DNA from: a virus | DNA length: 31,427 bases | Strand: one strand, 5' to 3' | Virus record (IMG/VR): IMGVR_UViG_3300023109_001370 | Span: 1 to 31,427 of that record | Part shown: positions 16,035 to 22,470 of the stretch, one piece after another | Layout: every line of letters begins with the position of its first letter | Numbering within the stretch: position 1 is the stretch's first letter | Notes under the pieces: model-generated | Seen by the model: the letters and a program-made list of their open reading frames with translations, nothing else | What the model was told of the DNA's origin: nothing | Databases searched by the model: none | Made by a program: the position numbers and the translations under genes

Positions 16035-16292
16035 ATGTCTATTCAGAAACTTATCGACCAAACTTATAGTTATTTTGTAGAAGCACAAGGTACTGATCTT
16101 GCTGAACTATATGAAGGTGATCTAACTGGATTTCAATCAGTACAGTGGATGATTAACTCGGATGACTTTGAAGGCGCTGTAGCAAAGATTGATAATATGG
16201 ATACTGAACCACGTGAGCAGATCGTATTGGCAATTGTTAGCGAGTACGGTAGTGGATATGCAGAAACTGTATTAGGATATGAGGTAGCATAA
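16035..16292 (+). CDS. Hypothetical protein, 85 aa
   Basis: 85 residues from ATG 16035, chosen because AAAGGAA lies 8 bases upstream; a longer frame from 15981 would begin inside the promoter. The protein is acidic and likely helical (MSIQKLIDQTYSYFVEAQ, then M-I-N-S-D-D-F-E-G-A-V-A-K-I). No family is recognised. It overlaps the next gene by one base (TAATG). First gene of a five-gene run of small proteins ending at 17247. Confidence 0.75.
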   Translation: MSIQKLIDQTYSYFVEAQGTDLAELYEGDLTGFQSVQWMINSDDFEGAVAKIDNMDTEPREQIVLAIVSEYGSGYAETVLGYEVA

Positions 16293-16699
16293 TGACTTAC
16301 ACATACTCAGATGATTGTATTTCAGACTTACACAAAGAAGTTTATGGTTATAGACCTCGTGGTGCATATTGGGATGATTGGAACAATTGTTCTCCTGCTG
16401 AAAAGCAAAAGACGTGGGATGAGTATTGCCGCGCCCTTGAAATCCAAATGGCTGAAACTAAATCTCAAGAAGAGAAAGATGTTGCCAAGTTTGAAGCTCG
16501 TGTTCAAGATGTAGTTAGCCTTGGAGCCAATGATCGCAAAACAGCACTCAGCTGGATTACTGGTTCTGAAACTTTTTACCATTCTCAAGATGTTGAGCAT
16601 TTTGTATGGGAACAAGGAATTTTGTTTACCAAGTACGGTAAGCAGTTAGTTGAAGATCTTATGAAGATCGTTGAATATAAGGAATATGATTATGCTTAA
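16292..16699 (+). CDS. Hypothetical protein, 135 aa
   Basis: 135 residues, acidic. Tryptophan- and tyrosine-rich N-terminal segment (Y-W-D-D-W-N-N-C) followed by a predicted charged helix (residues 50-70, M-A-E-T-K-S-Q-E-E-K-D) and a mixed C-terminal part. No catalytic motif is seen. The start overlaps the preceding stop by one base. Part of the small-gene run behind the 15981 promoter; function not inferred. Confidence 0.72.
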   Translation: MTYTYSDDCISDLHKEVYGYRPRGAYWDDWNNCSPAEKQKTWDEYCRALEIQMAETKSQEEKDVAKFEARVQDVVSLGANDRKTALSWITGSETFYHSQDVEHFVWEQGILFTKYGKQLVEDLMKIVEYKEYDYA

Positions 16700-16865
16700 T
16701 AAGTACTTTAGAATTGAAGCTTTTTCTTTCAAAGATGGTGAATATCAGTTGCAGGAGTTTGCAACCGGTTTTGCTCATAAGCAAGCAGCGGATTACTTTC
16801 GTCGCCTGCATGATAGCAATGCATTTGCTAAGATCACTATGAAACCTGTAGAAGCAGCTGCGTAA
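16692..16865 (+). CDS. Hypothetical protein, 57 aa
   Basis: 57 residues from ATG 16692, which has AAGGAA at 16679-16684 at the correct spacing; the ATG at 16686 and TTG at 16671 are poorly spaced. The sequence is a short strand-rich N-terminus (YFRIEAFSFKDGEYQLQEF) then a helix with K-Q-A-A-D-Y-F-R-R-L-H. No family is recognised. It overlaps the preceding gene by 8 bases and the next by one. Confidence 0.7.
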   Translation: MLNKYFRIEAFSFKDGEYQLQEFATGFAHKQAADYFRRLHDSNAFAKITMKPVEAAA

Positions 16866-16999
16866 TGACTGAAAGATTAATATACGGAACCGCAATTGCA
16901 ATTGCTCTTGTGTTATGTGGATGGTATATAATCCATATTTGGTCAGATTGTTTAAATGAAAACTCAGTGTTTACTTGTATGCGGATGCTTAATAAATGA
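16865..16999 (+). CDS. Single-pass small membrane protein, 44 aa
   Basis: 44 residues between 16865 and the TGA at 16997. One hydrophobic segment (roughly residues 8-26, G-T-A-I-A-I-A-L-V-L-C-G-W-Y-I-I) preceded by M-T-E-R and followed by a polar tail with three cysteines in the whole protein. It overlaps the neighbours on both sides (TAATG and ATGA). Small phage membrane proteins of this kind often act on the host envelope or exclude other phages, but nothing specific can be claimed here. Confidence 0.68.
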   Translation: MTERLIYGTAIAIALVLCGWYIIHIWSDCLNENSVFTCMRMLNK

Positions 17000-17247
17000 C
17001 AAAGCTGACTAACCCGCTAGAAATTGCGGAGTACAAACAACGATGGATGCGGGAAGGACCGCATTCAGTTCAAATCCATAGTGATCTTCGACATAATGCT
17101 TTAAGTTACTGTAAGGTTCAAATGTTCAGACAACAATGGGTTCATAGAAAGTATACAGACGTATATGAAGATACATTCTTTTTTGAGCAACTGCTTGACG
17201 CAAAAGCTTTTGCACATCATTTTAAAGAATGGGTAAATAACGATTGA
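16996..17247 (+). CDS. Hypothetical protein, 83 aa
   Basis: 83 residues starting in an ATGA overlap. Rich in H, R, W and Q (Y-K-Q-R-W-M-R-E-G-P-H, then Q-Q-W-V-H-R-K-Y). The C-terminal part, F-E-Q-L-L-D-A-K-A-F-A-H-H-F, looks similar in character to the C-terminal helix of the 57-residue protein at 16692 (K-Q-A-A-D-Y-F-R-R-L), so the two might be distant paralogues. Its stop lies inside the next promoter's TTGACA. Confidence 0.7.
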   Translation: MTKLTNPLEIAEYKQRWMREGPHSVQIHSDLRHNALSYCKVQMFRQQWVHRKYTDVYEDTFFFEQLLDAKAFAHHFKEWVNND

Positions 17248-17272
17248 CATTCGTTATGAAATAGTATAGAGT
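17244..17272 (+). promoter_or_regulatory. Sigma-70-type promoter (repeat family member 3)
   Basis: TTGACA (17244-17249) followed by TTCGTTATGAAATAGTATAGAGT. The -10 is either TATAGA (17265-17270, 15-base spacer) or TAGAGT (17267-17272, 17-base spacer). The spacer matches that of the promoter at 15753 in 15 of its first 16 bases. It precedes ATG 17299. Confidence 0.7.
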
Positions 17273-17298
17273 AATTTTATAACAAAAGGAATCACTCT

Positions 17299-17493
17299 AT
17301 GACACTATACACTAAAAAATCCGAACTTCTTTCTAACTACCTTGTACTTCCTGCTTGGGAAAACCCTGAGGATTTTAGCCTCATAGATCTTGACGCTAAT
17401 AAACCAATTTATGAAGGTACCTGTTTTGAGTGCTGGACTTATCTTGCTAAAATCCAACCAAAGTGTCGTTGGTTACAAAAATATGTGAAATAA
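17299..17493 (+). CDS. Hypothetical protein, 64 aa
   Basis: 64 residues with its own promoter at 17244 and ribosome site AAAAGGA about 8 bases before the ATG. The sequence contains F-S-L-I-D-L-D-A-N-K-P and a C-x-x-C pair (T-C-F-E-C-W), with a third cysteine near the end. No family is recognised. It is a single-gene transcription unit, since another promoter follows its stop directly. Confidence 0.72.
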   Translation: MTLYTKKSELLSNYLVLPAWENPEDFSLIDLDANKPIYEGTCFECWTYLAKIQPKCRWLQKYVK

Positions 17494-17496
17494 CTA

Positions 17497-17525
17497 TTGA
17501 CATTCCATATAGAATCAGTTATATT
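17497..17525 (+). promoter_or_regulatory. Sigma-70-type promoter (repeat family member 4)
   Basis: TTGACA (17497-17502), exact 17-base spacer, TATATT (17520-17525), followed by GATTATATC. It has the same architecture as the promoters at 15753 and 17244 and lies 29 bases before ATG 17555. Confidence 0.85.
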
Positions 17526-17554
17526 GATTATATCAAATGAAAAGGAACTATATC

Positions 17555-17836
17555 ATGGCTTATGTAACTTATAAAAACCGCTCTTCTTCTGACTACCGTT
17601 TTACTTGTAAATCTCTTGATGATCCTGAGATTGCAAATCTTAAAGAAATACTTGTTGAACGCAACAGTTTCATTAAACGTGCTCGCAAACAGACAGGTAT
17701 GATGAGCTTTTATGGTAAACAAAAAACACAAGGACTTCGTATCCGTCCTCGTGGTCCACGTCCGTCTCAGTGGGCTAAAGATACACCTTGGGAAAACGCT
17801 ACTCACTATGACGTTTACATCCGGGATTATTCATAA
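17555..17836 (+). CDS. Basic hypothetical protein, 93 aa
   Basis: 93 residues from ATG 17555, with AAAGGAA 7 bases upstream; the ATG at 17537 lacks a ribosome site. Strongly basic in the middle (F-I-K-R-A-R-K-Q-T-G, then G-L-R-I-R-P-R-G-P-R-P-S), which suggests nucleic-acid or acidic-surface binding. No family is recognised. It overlaps the following 52-residue gene by one base (TAATG). Confidence 0.72.
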   Translation: MAYVTYKNRSSSDYRFTCKSLDDPEIANLKEILVERNSFIKRARKQTGMMSFYGKQKTQGLRIRPRGPRPSQWAKDTPWENATHYDVYIRDYS

Positions 17837-17994
17837 TGGATTATAAAGATCTTGTGAAAAAGTTTGTTTCTGAAGGCGGCTCCATTACAAAGTGTGAGTC
17901 GTCAAAGAAACGTTTCAAAACATTCCGCGGCAAGGCAGGAGCCTATAACCGTGGTGCTAAGAAAATCAACTTACGTGATAAAGGTATTGCATAA
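17836..17994 (+). CDS. Small basic hypothetical protein, 52 aa
   Basis: 52 residues from ATG 17836 to TAA 17992-17994. Very basic: E-S-S-K-K-R-F-K-T-F-R-G-K-A-G and N-R-G-A-K-K-I-N-L-R. It starts and ends in one-base TAATG overlaps with its neighbours. A nucleic-acid-binding role is plausible from charge alone. No family is recognised. Confidence 0.7.
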   Translation: MDYKDLVKKFVSEGGSITKCESSKKRFKTFRGKAGAYNRGAKKINLRDKGIA

Positions 17995-18455
17995 TGTCTA
18001 TTGCAGATCTTGCTAAAGCTCAAACTTACATCGGTCGTTTTGAAGTAACGGAAACTGAAATTAATTGGTTTCCTGAACTTCGTTGGTCAGAATATCGTGA
18101 CTTCGGCGATATGGTTTACTTTATGTTTGTTGACGACAAACTTATGAAAATTGGTAAGGCTGCAAACAAAGGCGGTTGGAATGGTCGCGTTGGTATGTAT
18201 AAGAATGGAAATAATAAAGGCGGTGATGGTACCAATAAGCGTATTCTTCGTGTAATGAAAGAGATTGGTGAAGATACTATTCACATATACGCCATTCACA
18301 CTCCTCGTGAAAAAATATCCTTTACAAATCCGCTAAATAGTGATATAATTGAAACTGAAATTGAGACAGCCCTCTCGGTTGAAAAAAACTTGACTGCACA
18401 ATACTTAACTGAATCTAAAAGCAATCAACTTATGTTCTCAAACCAATTATCATAG
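17994..18455 (+). CDS. GIY-YIG/T5orf172-like protein
   Basis: 153 residues. The segment V-Y-F-M-F-V-D-D-K-L-M-K-I-G-K-A (41-56) followed by N-G-R-V-G-M-Y (63-69) resembles the T5orf172/MUG113 branch of the GIY-YIG nuclease superfamily (strand, turn, K-I-G, then an arginine helix). The first GIY tripeptide is degenerate (V-Y-F), and a candidate catalytic glutamate in the C-terminal helix (E-I-E-T-A) is possible but not certain. If active it would cut DNA; a structural or regulatory role is the alternative. One-base overlap with the preceding gene. Confidence 0.5.
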   Translation: MSIADLAKAQTYIGRFEVTETEINWFPELRWSEYRDFGDMVYFMFVDDKLMKIGKAANKGGWNGRVGMYKNGNNKGGDGTNKRILRVMKEIGEDTIHIYAIHTPREKISFTNPLNSDIIETEIETALSVEKNLTAQYLTESKSNQLMFSNQLS

Positions 18456-18465
18456 GAAGGTATAA

Positions 18466-19020
18466 ATGCTACTAATCATTGAAGGTATGGATCGCTGTGG
18501 CAAATCCACATTGGTGCAAAACCTACGTAAAAAATATTTTAAAAATCCAAACATAATGGCTCACCATTCATCGTCTCCTCCTGACTTTAAAGATCCTAAT
18601 GGTTGGGAAAAAGAACATTATGAGTCTTTGTTCATTGCGTCTAAACGACTCGTAAATCAAATGAATTATGATATTATCTTTGACCGTTTCCATCTCGGTG
18701 CAATCGTCTATGGCGAAAAGTATCGTGCTGCAGACGGTAAAGACATTTATGAATTGGACCGAAGGTTTCTCAGTGGATACAAAAACGCTGCATTAGTTTT
18801 GTTGACTGATACTACTGAGGGTATTATGTCTCGTGATGATGGCGAGAGTCTTGAACAAAGTAAAGAAGATTTCTTATATAGTCGTAACGCGTTTACTACT
18901 GCGTTCAACGAGTCAAGCTGTAAACATAAGCTGAGCATAAATATAACAAAGAACGGTGGAGTGGGTAACACATATGATACCGTTGCAAAATTTTTAGATG
19001 GAGTTCGTAATGAGAGTTGA
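18466..19020 (+). CDS. dTMP-kinase-like deoxynucleoside monophosphate kinase
   Basis: 184 residues with an AGGAAGG ribosome site before ATG 18466. The P-loop is G-M-D-R-C-G-K-S-T (7-15), the D-R-F-H motif at 73-76 matches the D-R-Y/F-x-x-S of thymidylate kinases, and a LID-like arginine region (S-R-D-D-G-E-S) follows. The family phosphorylates dNMP to dNDP with ATP. It overlaps the dCMP hydroxymethylase gene by 11 bases, which suggests that its substrate may be the modified nucleotide, 5-hydroxymethyl-dCMP, the job gp1 does in T4. It does not resemble T4 gp1 in sequence. Confidence 0.75.
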   Translation: MLLIIEGMDRCGKSTLVQNLRKKYFKNPNIMAHHSSSPPDFKDPNGWEKEHYESLFIASKRLVNQMNYDIIFDRFHLGAIVYGEKYRAADGKDIYELDRRFLSGYKNAALVLLTDTTEGIMSRDDGESLEQSKEDFLYSRNAFTTAFNESSCKHKLSINITKNGGVGNTYDTVAKFLDGVRNES

Positions 19021-19705
19021 TAGCGTACACGATATCCGTGAATTCTTTAAAGGTGAGTTGGCTGATGAAGCGTTTACAATTGACAAGACAGGTCAAAAGA
19101 CTATTGAATTGATTGGTGCAAACTTTATTGCAACAGAGCCAGCAATCTTTGGTACACCTAGTACAGAATATATTGATAAAGAAATAGCTTGGTATGAAAG
19201 CCAATCTACAAACATTAATGATATTCATGGTCCTGATAAAAATCCACCTGCAGCGTGGGAATACGCCGCTGACCCGCATGGCAATATTAATTCTAACTAT
19301 GGCCATCTTGTTTTTGCAAATAAGTATCACAATCAATACAAGAAAGCTTTTGACGAATTGCAAAAGAACCCTGATAGCCGTCGTGCTCAAATGGTTTACA
19401 ATCGTCCATCTATCTGGGTTGAGTTTGATGAAGGCGGTAAGTCTGACTTTATTTGTACTAATGCACAAACATTTTATATCCGTGATGGTCTTTTACAAAT
19501 GGTATCTCAAATGCGGTCAAACGATGTCGTGTTTGGTTATAAAAACGATTATGCGTGGGCTCAATACTTGATGGATAAGTTTGTAAAAGATTGGAATGAT
19601 TGCGCTGATACTTATGGCGTTAATGATCGTATTGAAAAGGGTATGCTTGTATGGCAGGTAATGAACTTGCATGTCTACGAACGCCACTTTGGTCTAGTTA
19701 AATGA
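19010..19705 (+). CDS. 42: dCMP hydroxymethylase (T4 gp42 family)
   Basis: 231 residues from ATG 19010, which has GGAG 6 bases upstream and gives an N-terminus like T4 gp42 (an ATG at 18998 is less likely). It is collinear with T4 gp42: D-K-T-G-Q-K-T-I-E-L-I-G-A, N-S-N-Y-G, N-P-D-S-R-R, S-D-F-I-C149-T-N, M-R-S-N-D-V-V-F-G and N-D180-Y-A-W. C149 is the nucleophile and D180 is the residue that selects cytosine where thymidylate synthases have Asn. It converts dCMP to 5-hydroxymethyl-dCMP using methylene-tetrahydrofolate. Its presence predicts hydroxymethylcytosine or a derivative in the virion DNA. Confidence 0.9.
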   Translation: MRVDSVHDIREFFKGELADEAFTIDKTGQKTIELIGANFIATEPAIFGTPSTEYIDKEIAWYESQSTNINDIHGPDKNPPAAWEYAADPHGNINSNYGHLVFANKYHNQYKKAFDELQKNPDSRRAQMVYNRPSIWVEFDEGGKSDFICTNAQTFYIRDGLLQMVSQMRSNDVVFGYKNDYAWAQYLMDKFVKDWNDCADTYGVNDRIEKGMLVWQVMNLHVYERHFGLVK

Positions 19706-19950
19706 GCTATAAGATCGAAGCCGCCTCTAAAGAAGAATGGGCTGAAAGAGCCTTATCTAGTGAGAAGAAGTTAGCTGCCTTGGAAGATAGTATTAAAGAA
19801 CTGTTTAATCTGCTTGACGCCACTGAAGAAACTGACGAAGGTAGAGTACACCGACCAGTTCAAATAGTTTGTGTACGTACTGATATGTTGACCAAACTTG
19901 AAAACGTCTTGGCTACATTAAAAAGCACAATGGAAGAGAATATGGAATGA
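19702..19950 (+). CDS. Hypothetical coiled-coil-like protein, 82 aa
   Basis: 82 acidic residues. A predicted helix with heptad character (A-L-S-S-E-K-K-L-A-A-L-E-D-S-I-K-E-L-F-N-L-L) occupies the first half and a second helix (M-L-T-K-L-E-N-V-L-A-T-L) the end. No enzyme motif. ATGA overlaps on both sides place it between the hydroxymethylase and the aldolase. Possibly a small partner of one of them; not recognised. Confidence 0.68.
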   Translation: MSYKIEAASKEEWAERALSSEKKLAALEDSIKELFNLLDATEETDEGRVHRPVQIVCVRTDMLTKLENVLATLKSTMEENME

Positions 19951-20753
19951 GTCGATTTATTGCGGCAATGGATCACAGTGGTGGAAGCACAGGTGGCGTA
20001 CTAGAACGTTACGGACGTGAATACACAGAAGATAACAAAATGGAACGTGTACACGAAATGCGTTTGCGTATGGTTAACTCACCAGGCTTTAATGACAGTA
20101 ACATCTGGGCGGCAATCCTCTATCAAGACACAGTAACACGAGGTATGGTTAATATCCTTGATGAAAAAGGTATTGACACGTTCCTAAAGATTGACAGTGG
20201 AGTTAATGAAGATGGCACACTCAAACAGTTTCCAGTAAAGCAGATGTTGGAGTGGGCTACAAATGGCATCGGGCCTAAAATTTATGGCACCAAGATGCGT
20301 AGCATTGTACACAGCGCAGGTATGGTCCATCCTGTACTTAAACAACAGTTTACACTTGCTCACACTATTTGCGAGTATGGACTTGTACCAATCATTGAAC
20401 CTGAAGTACCTATTGACCATCCTATCAAAGGCGAAGTCGAAGATGCTCTTATGTATCATTTACAAGAGTTCTTGGATGAGTTCCCAGGTAAATGTATTCT
20501 CAAACTAACACCACCAGAAGTACCAAATCTATATCATAACCTTACAGTGTTTCATAATGTAGAACGTGTTGTGTTTTTGAGTGGAGGATACAGCACAAAC
20601 GAAGCATGTAACAAACTTGGATTAAACGACAATGTCACTGCCAGTTTTAGTAGAGCATTATCTGAAGGCTTAAAATATAAGTTGACAGATGAAGAGTTTA
20701 ATGTTATATTAGGTAATAATATAAAAAGGATTGCAGAAGCAAGCAATGGTTGA
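19947..20753 (+). CDS. Class I fructose-bisphosphate aldolase
   Basis: 268 residues, collinear with the bacterial class I aldolases of the Staphylococcus FdaB type (about 296 residues). Recognisable blocks are A-A-M-D-H-S-G-G-S-T (6-15), G-T-K-M-R-S (114-119), G-L-V-P-I-I-E-P-E-V (145-154), L-K186-L-T-P-P with the Schiff-base lysine, V-V-F-L-S-G-G-Y-S and A-S-F-S-R-A-L-S-E-G-L. It cleaves or forms fructose-1,6-bisphosphate from dihydroxyacetone phosphate and glyceraldehyde-3-phosphate. It may be an auxiliary gene redirecting host carbon flow, or may supply a sugar phosphate for DNA modification. ATGA start overlap. Confidence 0.88.
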   Translation: MSRFIAAMDHSGGSTGGVLERYGREYTEDNKMERVHEMRLRMVNSPGFNDSNIWAAILYQDTVTRGMVNILDEKGIDTFLKIDSGVNEDGTLKQFPVKQMLEWATNGIGPKIYGTKMRSIVHSAGMVHPVLKQQFTLAHTICEYGLVPIIEPEVPIDHPIKGEVEDALMYHLQEFLDEFPGKCILKLTPPEVPNLYHNLTVFHNVERVVFLSGGYSTNEACNKLGLNDNVTASFSRALSEGLKYKLTDEEFNVILGNNIKRIAEASNG

Positions 20754-20772
20754 TTGCAAACAAACACGTGAG

Positions 20773-20780
20773 TATAAATA
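20773..20780 (+). promoter_or_regulatory. T4 late-promoter-like octamer
   Basis: An exact TATAAATA lies in the 29-base gap after the aldolase stop, ending 2 bases before ATG 20783. Transcription from it would begin inside the following gene or give a leaderless message, so it may be a chance match in AT-rich DNA or may serve genes further downstream. Confidence 0.35.
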
Positions 20781-20782
20781 AC

Positions 20783-21034
20783 ATGAGTAAACTAATTCTT
20801 ATATCTGATATTATTGAGACCCGGCTTCGTAAAGAAAAAGAAATTGAATATTATCAAAAGCAACTTGAAAAAATACAAAACAAAATGTTCTTTCTCAAAA
20901 AGGATCTTGATATTACAACACTAATCATTGATATGATTGAAAAAGAAAAGGTTGTTGATTTTAAAGAGCAGATGGAAGACAAAACTATTATGTTAGGAAA
21001 CAACAATGTGGACAAAACCAAGACTGAAATCTAG
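20783..21034 (+). CDS. Hypothetical coiled-coil protein, 83 aa
   Basis: 83 residues from ATG 20783 (an in-frame TTG at 20750 lies inside the aldolase gene). The first 60 residues are almost entirely helical and charged (R-L-R-K-E-K-E-I-E-Y-Y-Q-K-Q-L-E-K-I) with heptad spacing, typical of a coiled coil. No family is recognised. No strong ribosome site precedes it. It overlaps the next gene by 29 bases. Confidence 0.65.
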   Translation: MSKLILISDIIETRLRKEKEIEYYQKQLEKIQNKMFFLKKDLDITTLIIDMIEKEKVVDFKEQMEDKTIMLGNNNVDKTKTEI

Positions 21035-21287
21035 GCTAAAAGAAGGTAAATTTCTTGTGACTTGGAACAAAAGTTCAAAAACTCGTGCAGATACACCTAG
21101 CACTACAAGATCGTGCGAAGTTACGTTAAAACCAGAACTAATTCCAGAGGATAAACACCATCGTTTACATAATCCTCCAGCAACCACAGATTACAGAGTT
21201 GGTGTATGGAATTGTGAGGAAGGCGCATGGCATGATCATGGAATACCAGCAACAAGAGTTGTATCTGTCGTAGAAGTAACTGATTAA
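21006..21287 (+). CDS. Hypothetical protein, 93 aa
   Basis: 93 residues from ATG 21006 with TTAGGAAA upstream inside the preceding gene. Basic N-terminus (P-R-L-K-S-R-L-K-E-G-K) then a beta-like body with P-E-D-K-H-H-R-L-H-N-P-P and V-G-V-W-N-C-E-E-G-A-W-H-D-H-G. The histidine-rich pattern could bind metal, but no family is recognised. A 29-base overlap with its neighbour is the longest in this part and should be regarded with some care. Confidence 0.6.
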   Translation: MWTKPRLKSRLKEGKFLVTWNKSSKTRADTPSTTRSCEVTLKPELIPEDKHHRLHNPPATTDYRVGVWNCEEGAWHDHGIPATRVVSVVEVTD

Positions 21288-21305
21288 AAACTGAAAGATT
21301 ATATT

Positions 21306-21815
21306 ATGGAAGAACGTGAGCCTTATGAGGCATATATGCGGAGACGCAACCGCGAAGAAGACGCCCGCGAGTCAAAATGGGATAACCGTTTTATGGAATT
21401 GGCTAAAACAATTTCAACCTGGAGTAAAGATCCTTCGAGCAAAATTGGAGCCGTCGCGGTAAACGATGAAAGACGTATCCTTGCTACAGGATATAATGGT
21501 TTTCCTAAAGGTGTTGAAGATACTGAAGAACGTCTTAACAAACGAGAATTAAAATATCCGTTAATTGTCCATGCTGAATCAAATGCGTTAATGAATGCTC
21601 TTTATTCAGGTGTATCAGTTAAGGATGCTACTATATACGTTTATGGTTTGCCAGTTTGTCCTGAGTGTGCAAAGCTTATTATCCAATCAGGTGTTCGTCG
21701 AGTTGTAATTAAACCAAACACTCCAATGACTCCACAAACATGGGTTGAACTATGGGATACTCAATCAGCACCTATGTTTAAAGAAGCAGGAATATTGGTA
21801 ACTCATCTTGGCTAA
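21306..21815 (+). CDS. cd: dCMP deaminase
   Basis: 169 residues. The zinc-dependent deaminase signature is H89-A-E91 with P-V-C118-P-E-C121, and K-I-G-A-V-A-V-N / T-G-Y-N-G-F-P-K-G matches the substrate-binding region of T4-type dCMP deaminases. It converts dCMP to dUMP, feeding dTMP synthesis and lowering the pool of unmodified dCMP. Some T4-type enzymes accept 5-hydroxymethyl-dCMP and are controlled allosterically by dCTP. The first 25 residues are highly charged. It shares a short overlap with the methyltransferase gene that follows. Confidence 0.87.
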   Translation: MEEREPYEAYMRRRNREEDARESKWDNRFMELAKTISTWSKDPSSKIGAVAVNDERRILATGYNGFPKGVEDTEERLNKRELKYPLIVHAESNALMNALYSGVSVKDATIYVYGLPVCPECAKLIIQSGVRRVVIKPNTPMTPQTWVELWDTQSAPMFKEAGILVTHLG

Positions 21816-22470
21816 TAGTTTAACTGATATATACGTAGGAGTCAAAAAAGACGATCCTAATCGTAAAAAGAATGACTTTTATCCAACACCGCCACTTGCC
21901 ACATACATATTGTGTAAGTATGGTAATCCTCCACAAAATTTACTTGAACCTTGCGCAGGCCGCGGCCATATAAGCTCTGAACTGTTGCGAAACGGTCACA
22001 GTGTAAAAAGTATGGACCTTAACCAATATGATGATACACTAACCCACATAAATACATCATATGACGCAATGGAATTACCCAAGGATGAATGGGCTACAGG
22101 TGTAGTAACTAATCCTCCATATCACAAAGACTTACCACGTAAGTTGGCCGAAAAGTGGATTAATGAATATGATTATGTAGCCATGTTTCTTCGTTTAACA
22201 TTTCTTGAAGGTAAGAAACGAAAAAAACTATTTACATCTAACCCTCCTAGTGATATAATATTTTTATCAGATCGAGTTAGATTTGATTCTAATATTCGAG
22301 AGCCAATTGAAAAGAAAGACCAAATTGGTGGTATGATTGCGTATATGTGGATTATTTGGAATAAGCACGACATGAGTCTTGGCACAAATATGAAATGGGC
22401 AATGCTCGAAGACGAGTACGATGAATGGAGATTAAATTATGATAAATGTAGTAATACCGGCAGCAGGTGA
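21808..22470 (+). CDS. DNA N6-adenine-type methyltransferase
   Basis: 220 residues. The family motifs are F-Y-P-T-P-P (24-29), motif I L-L-E-P-C-A-G-R-G-H (45-54), strand 2 D70, and catalytic motif IV N-P-P-Y (102-105). This is the amino-methyltransferase layout of many phage adenine methyltransferases. The start is TTG 21808; there is no in-frame ATG before motif I, and the N-terminus has the family's usual length. It may protect phage DNA from restriction or mark it. It overlaps the nucleotidyltransferase-kinase gene by 32 bases. Confidence 0.72.
   Translation: MANSLTDIYVGVKKDDPNRKKNDFYPTPPLATYILCKYGNPPQNLLEPCAGRGHISSELLRNGHSVKSMDLNQYDDTLTHINTSYDAMELPKDEWATGVVTNPPYHKDLPRKLAEKWINEYDYVAMFLRLTFLEGKKRKKLFTSNPPSDIIFLSDRVRFDSNIREPIEKKDQIGGMIAYMWIIWNKHDMSLGTNMKWAMLEDEYDEWRLNYDKCSNTGSR

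Noticed and set aside
18905-19468. A 187-codon open frame on the minus strand
   Set aside because: Antisense to two recognised genes (kinase and dCMP hydroxymethylase), no promoter or ribosome site, and cysteine-rich shadow-like composition.
19194-19571. A 125-codon open frame on the + strand in another frame of the hydroxymethylase gene
   Set aside because: It lies wholly inside the strongly supported gp42-like gene, has no ribosome site, and its translation has low-complexity hydrophobic character typical of a shadow frame.
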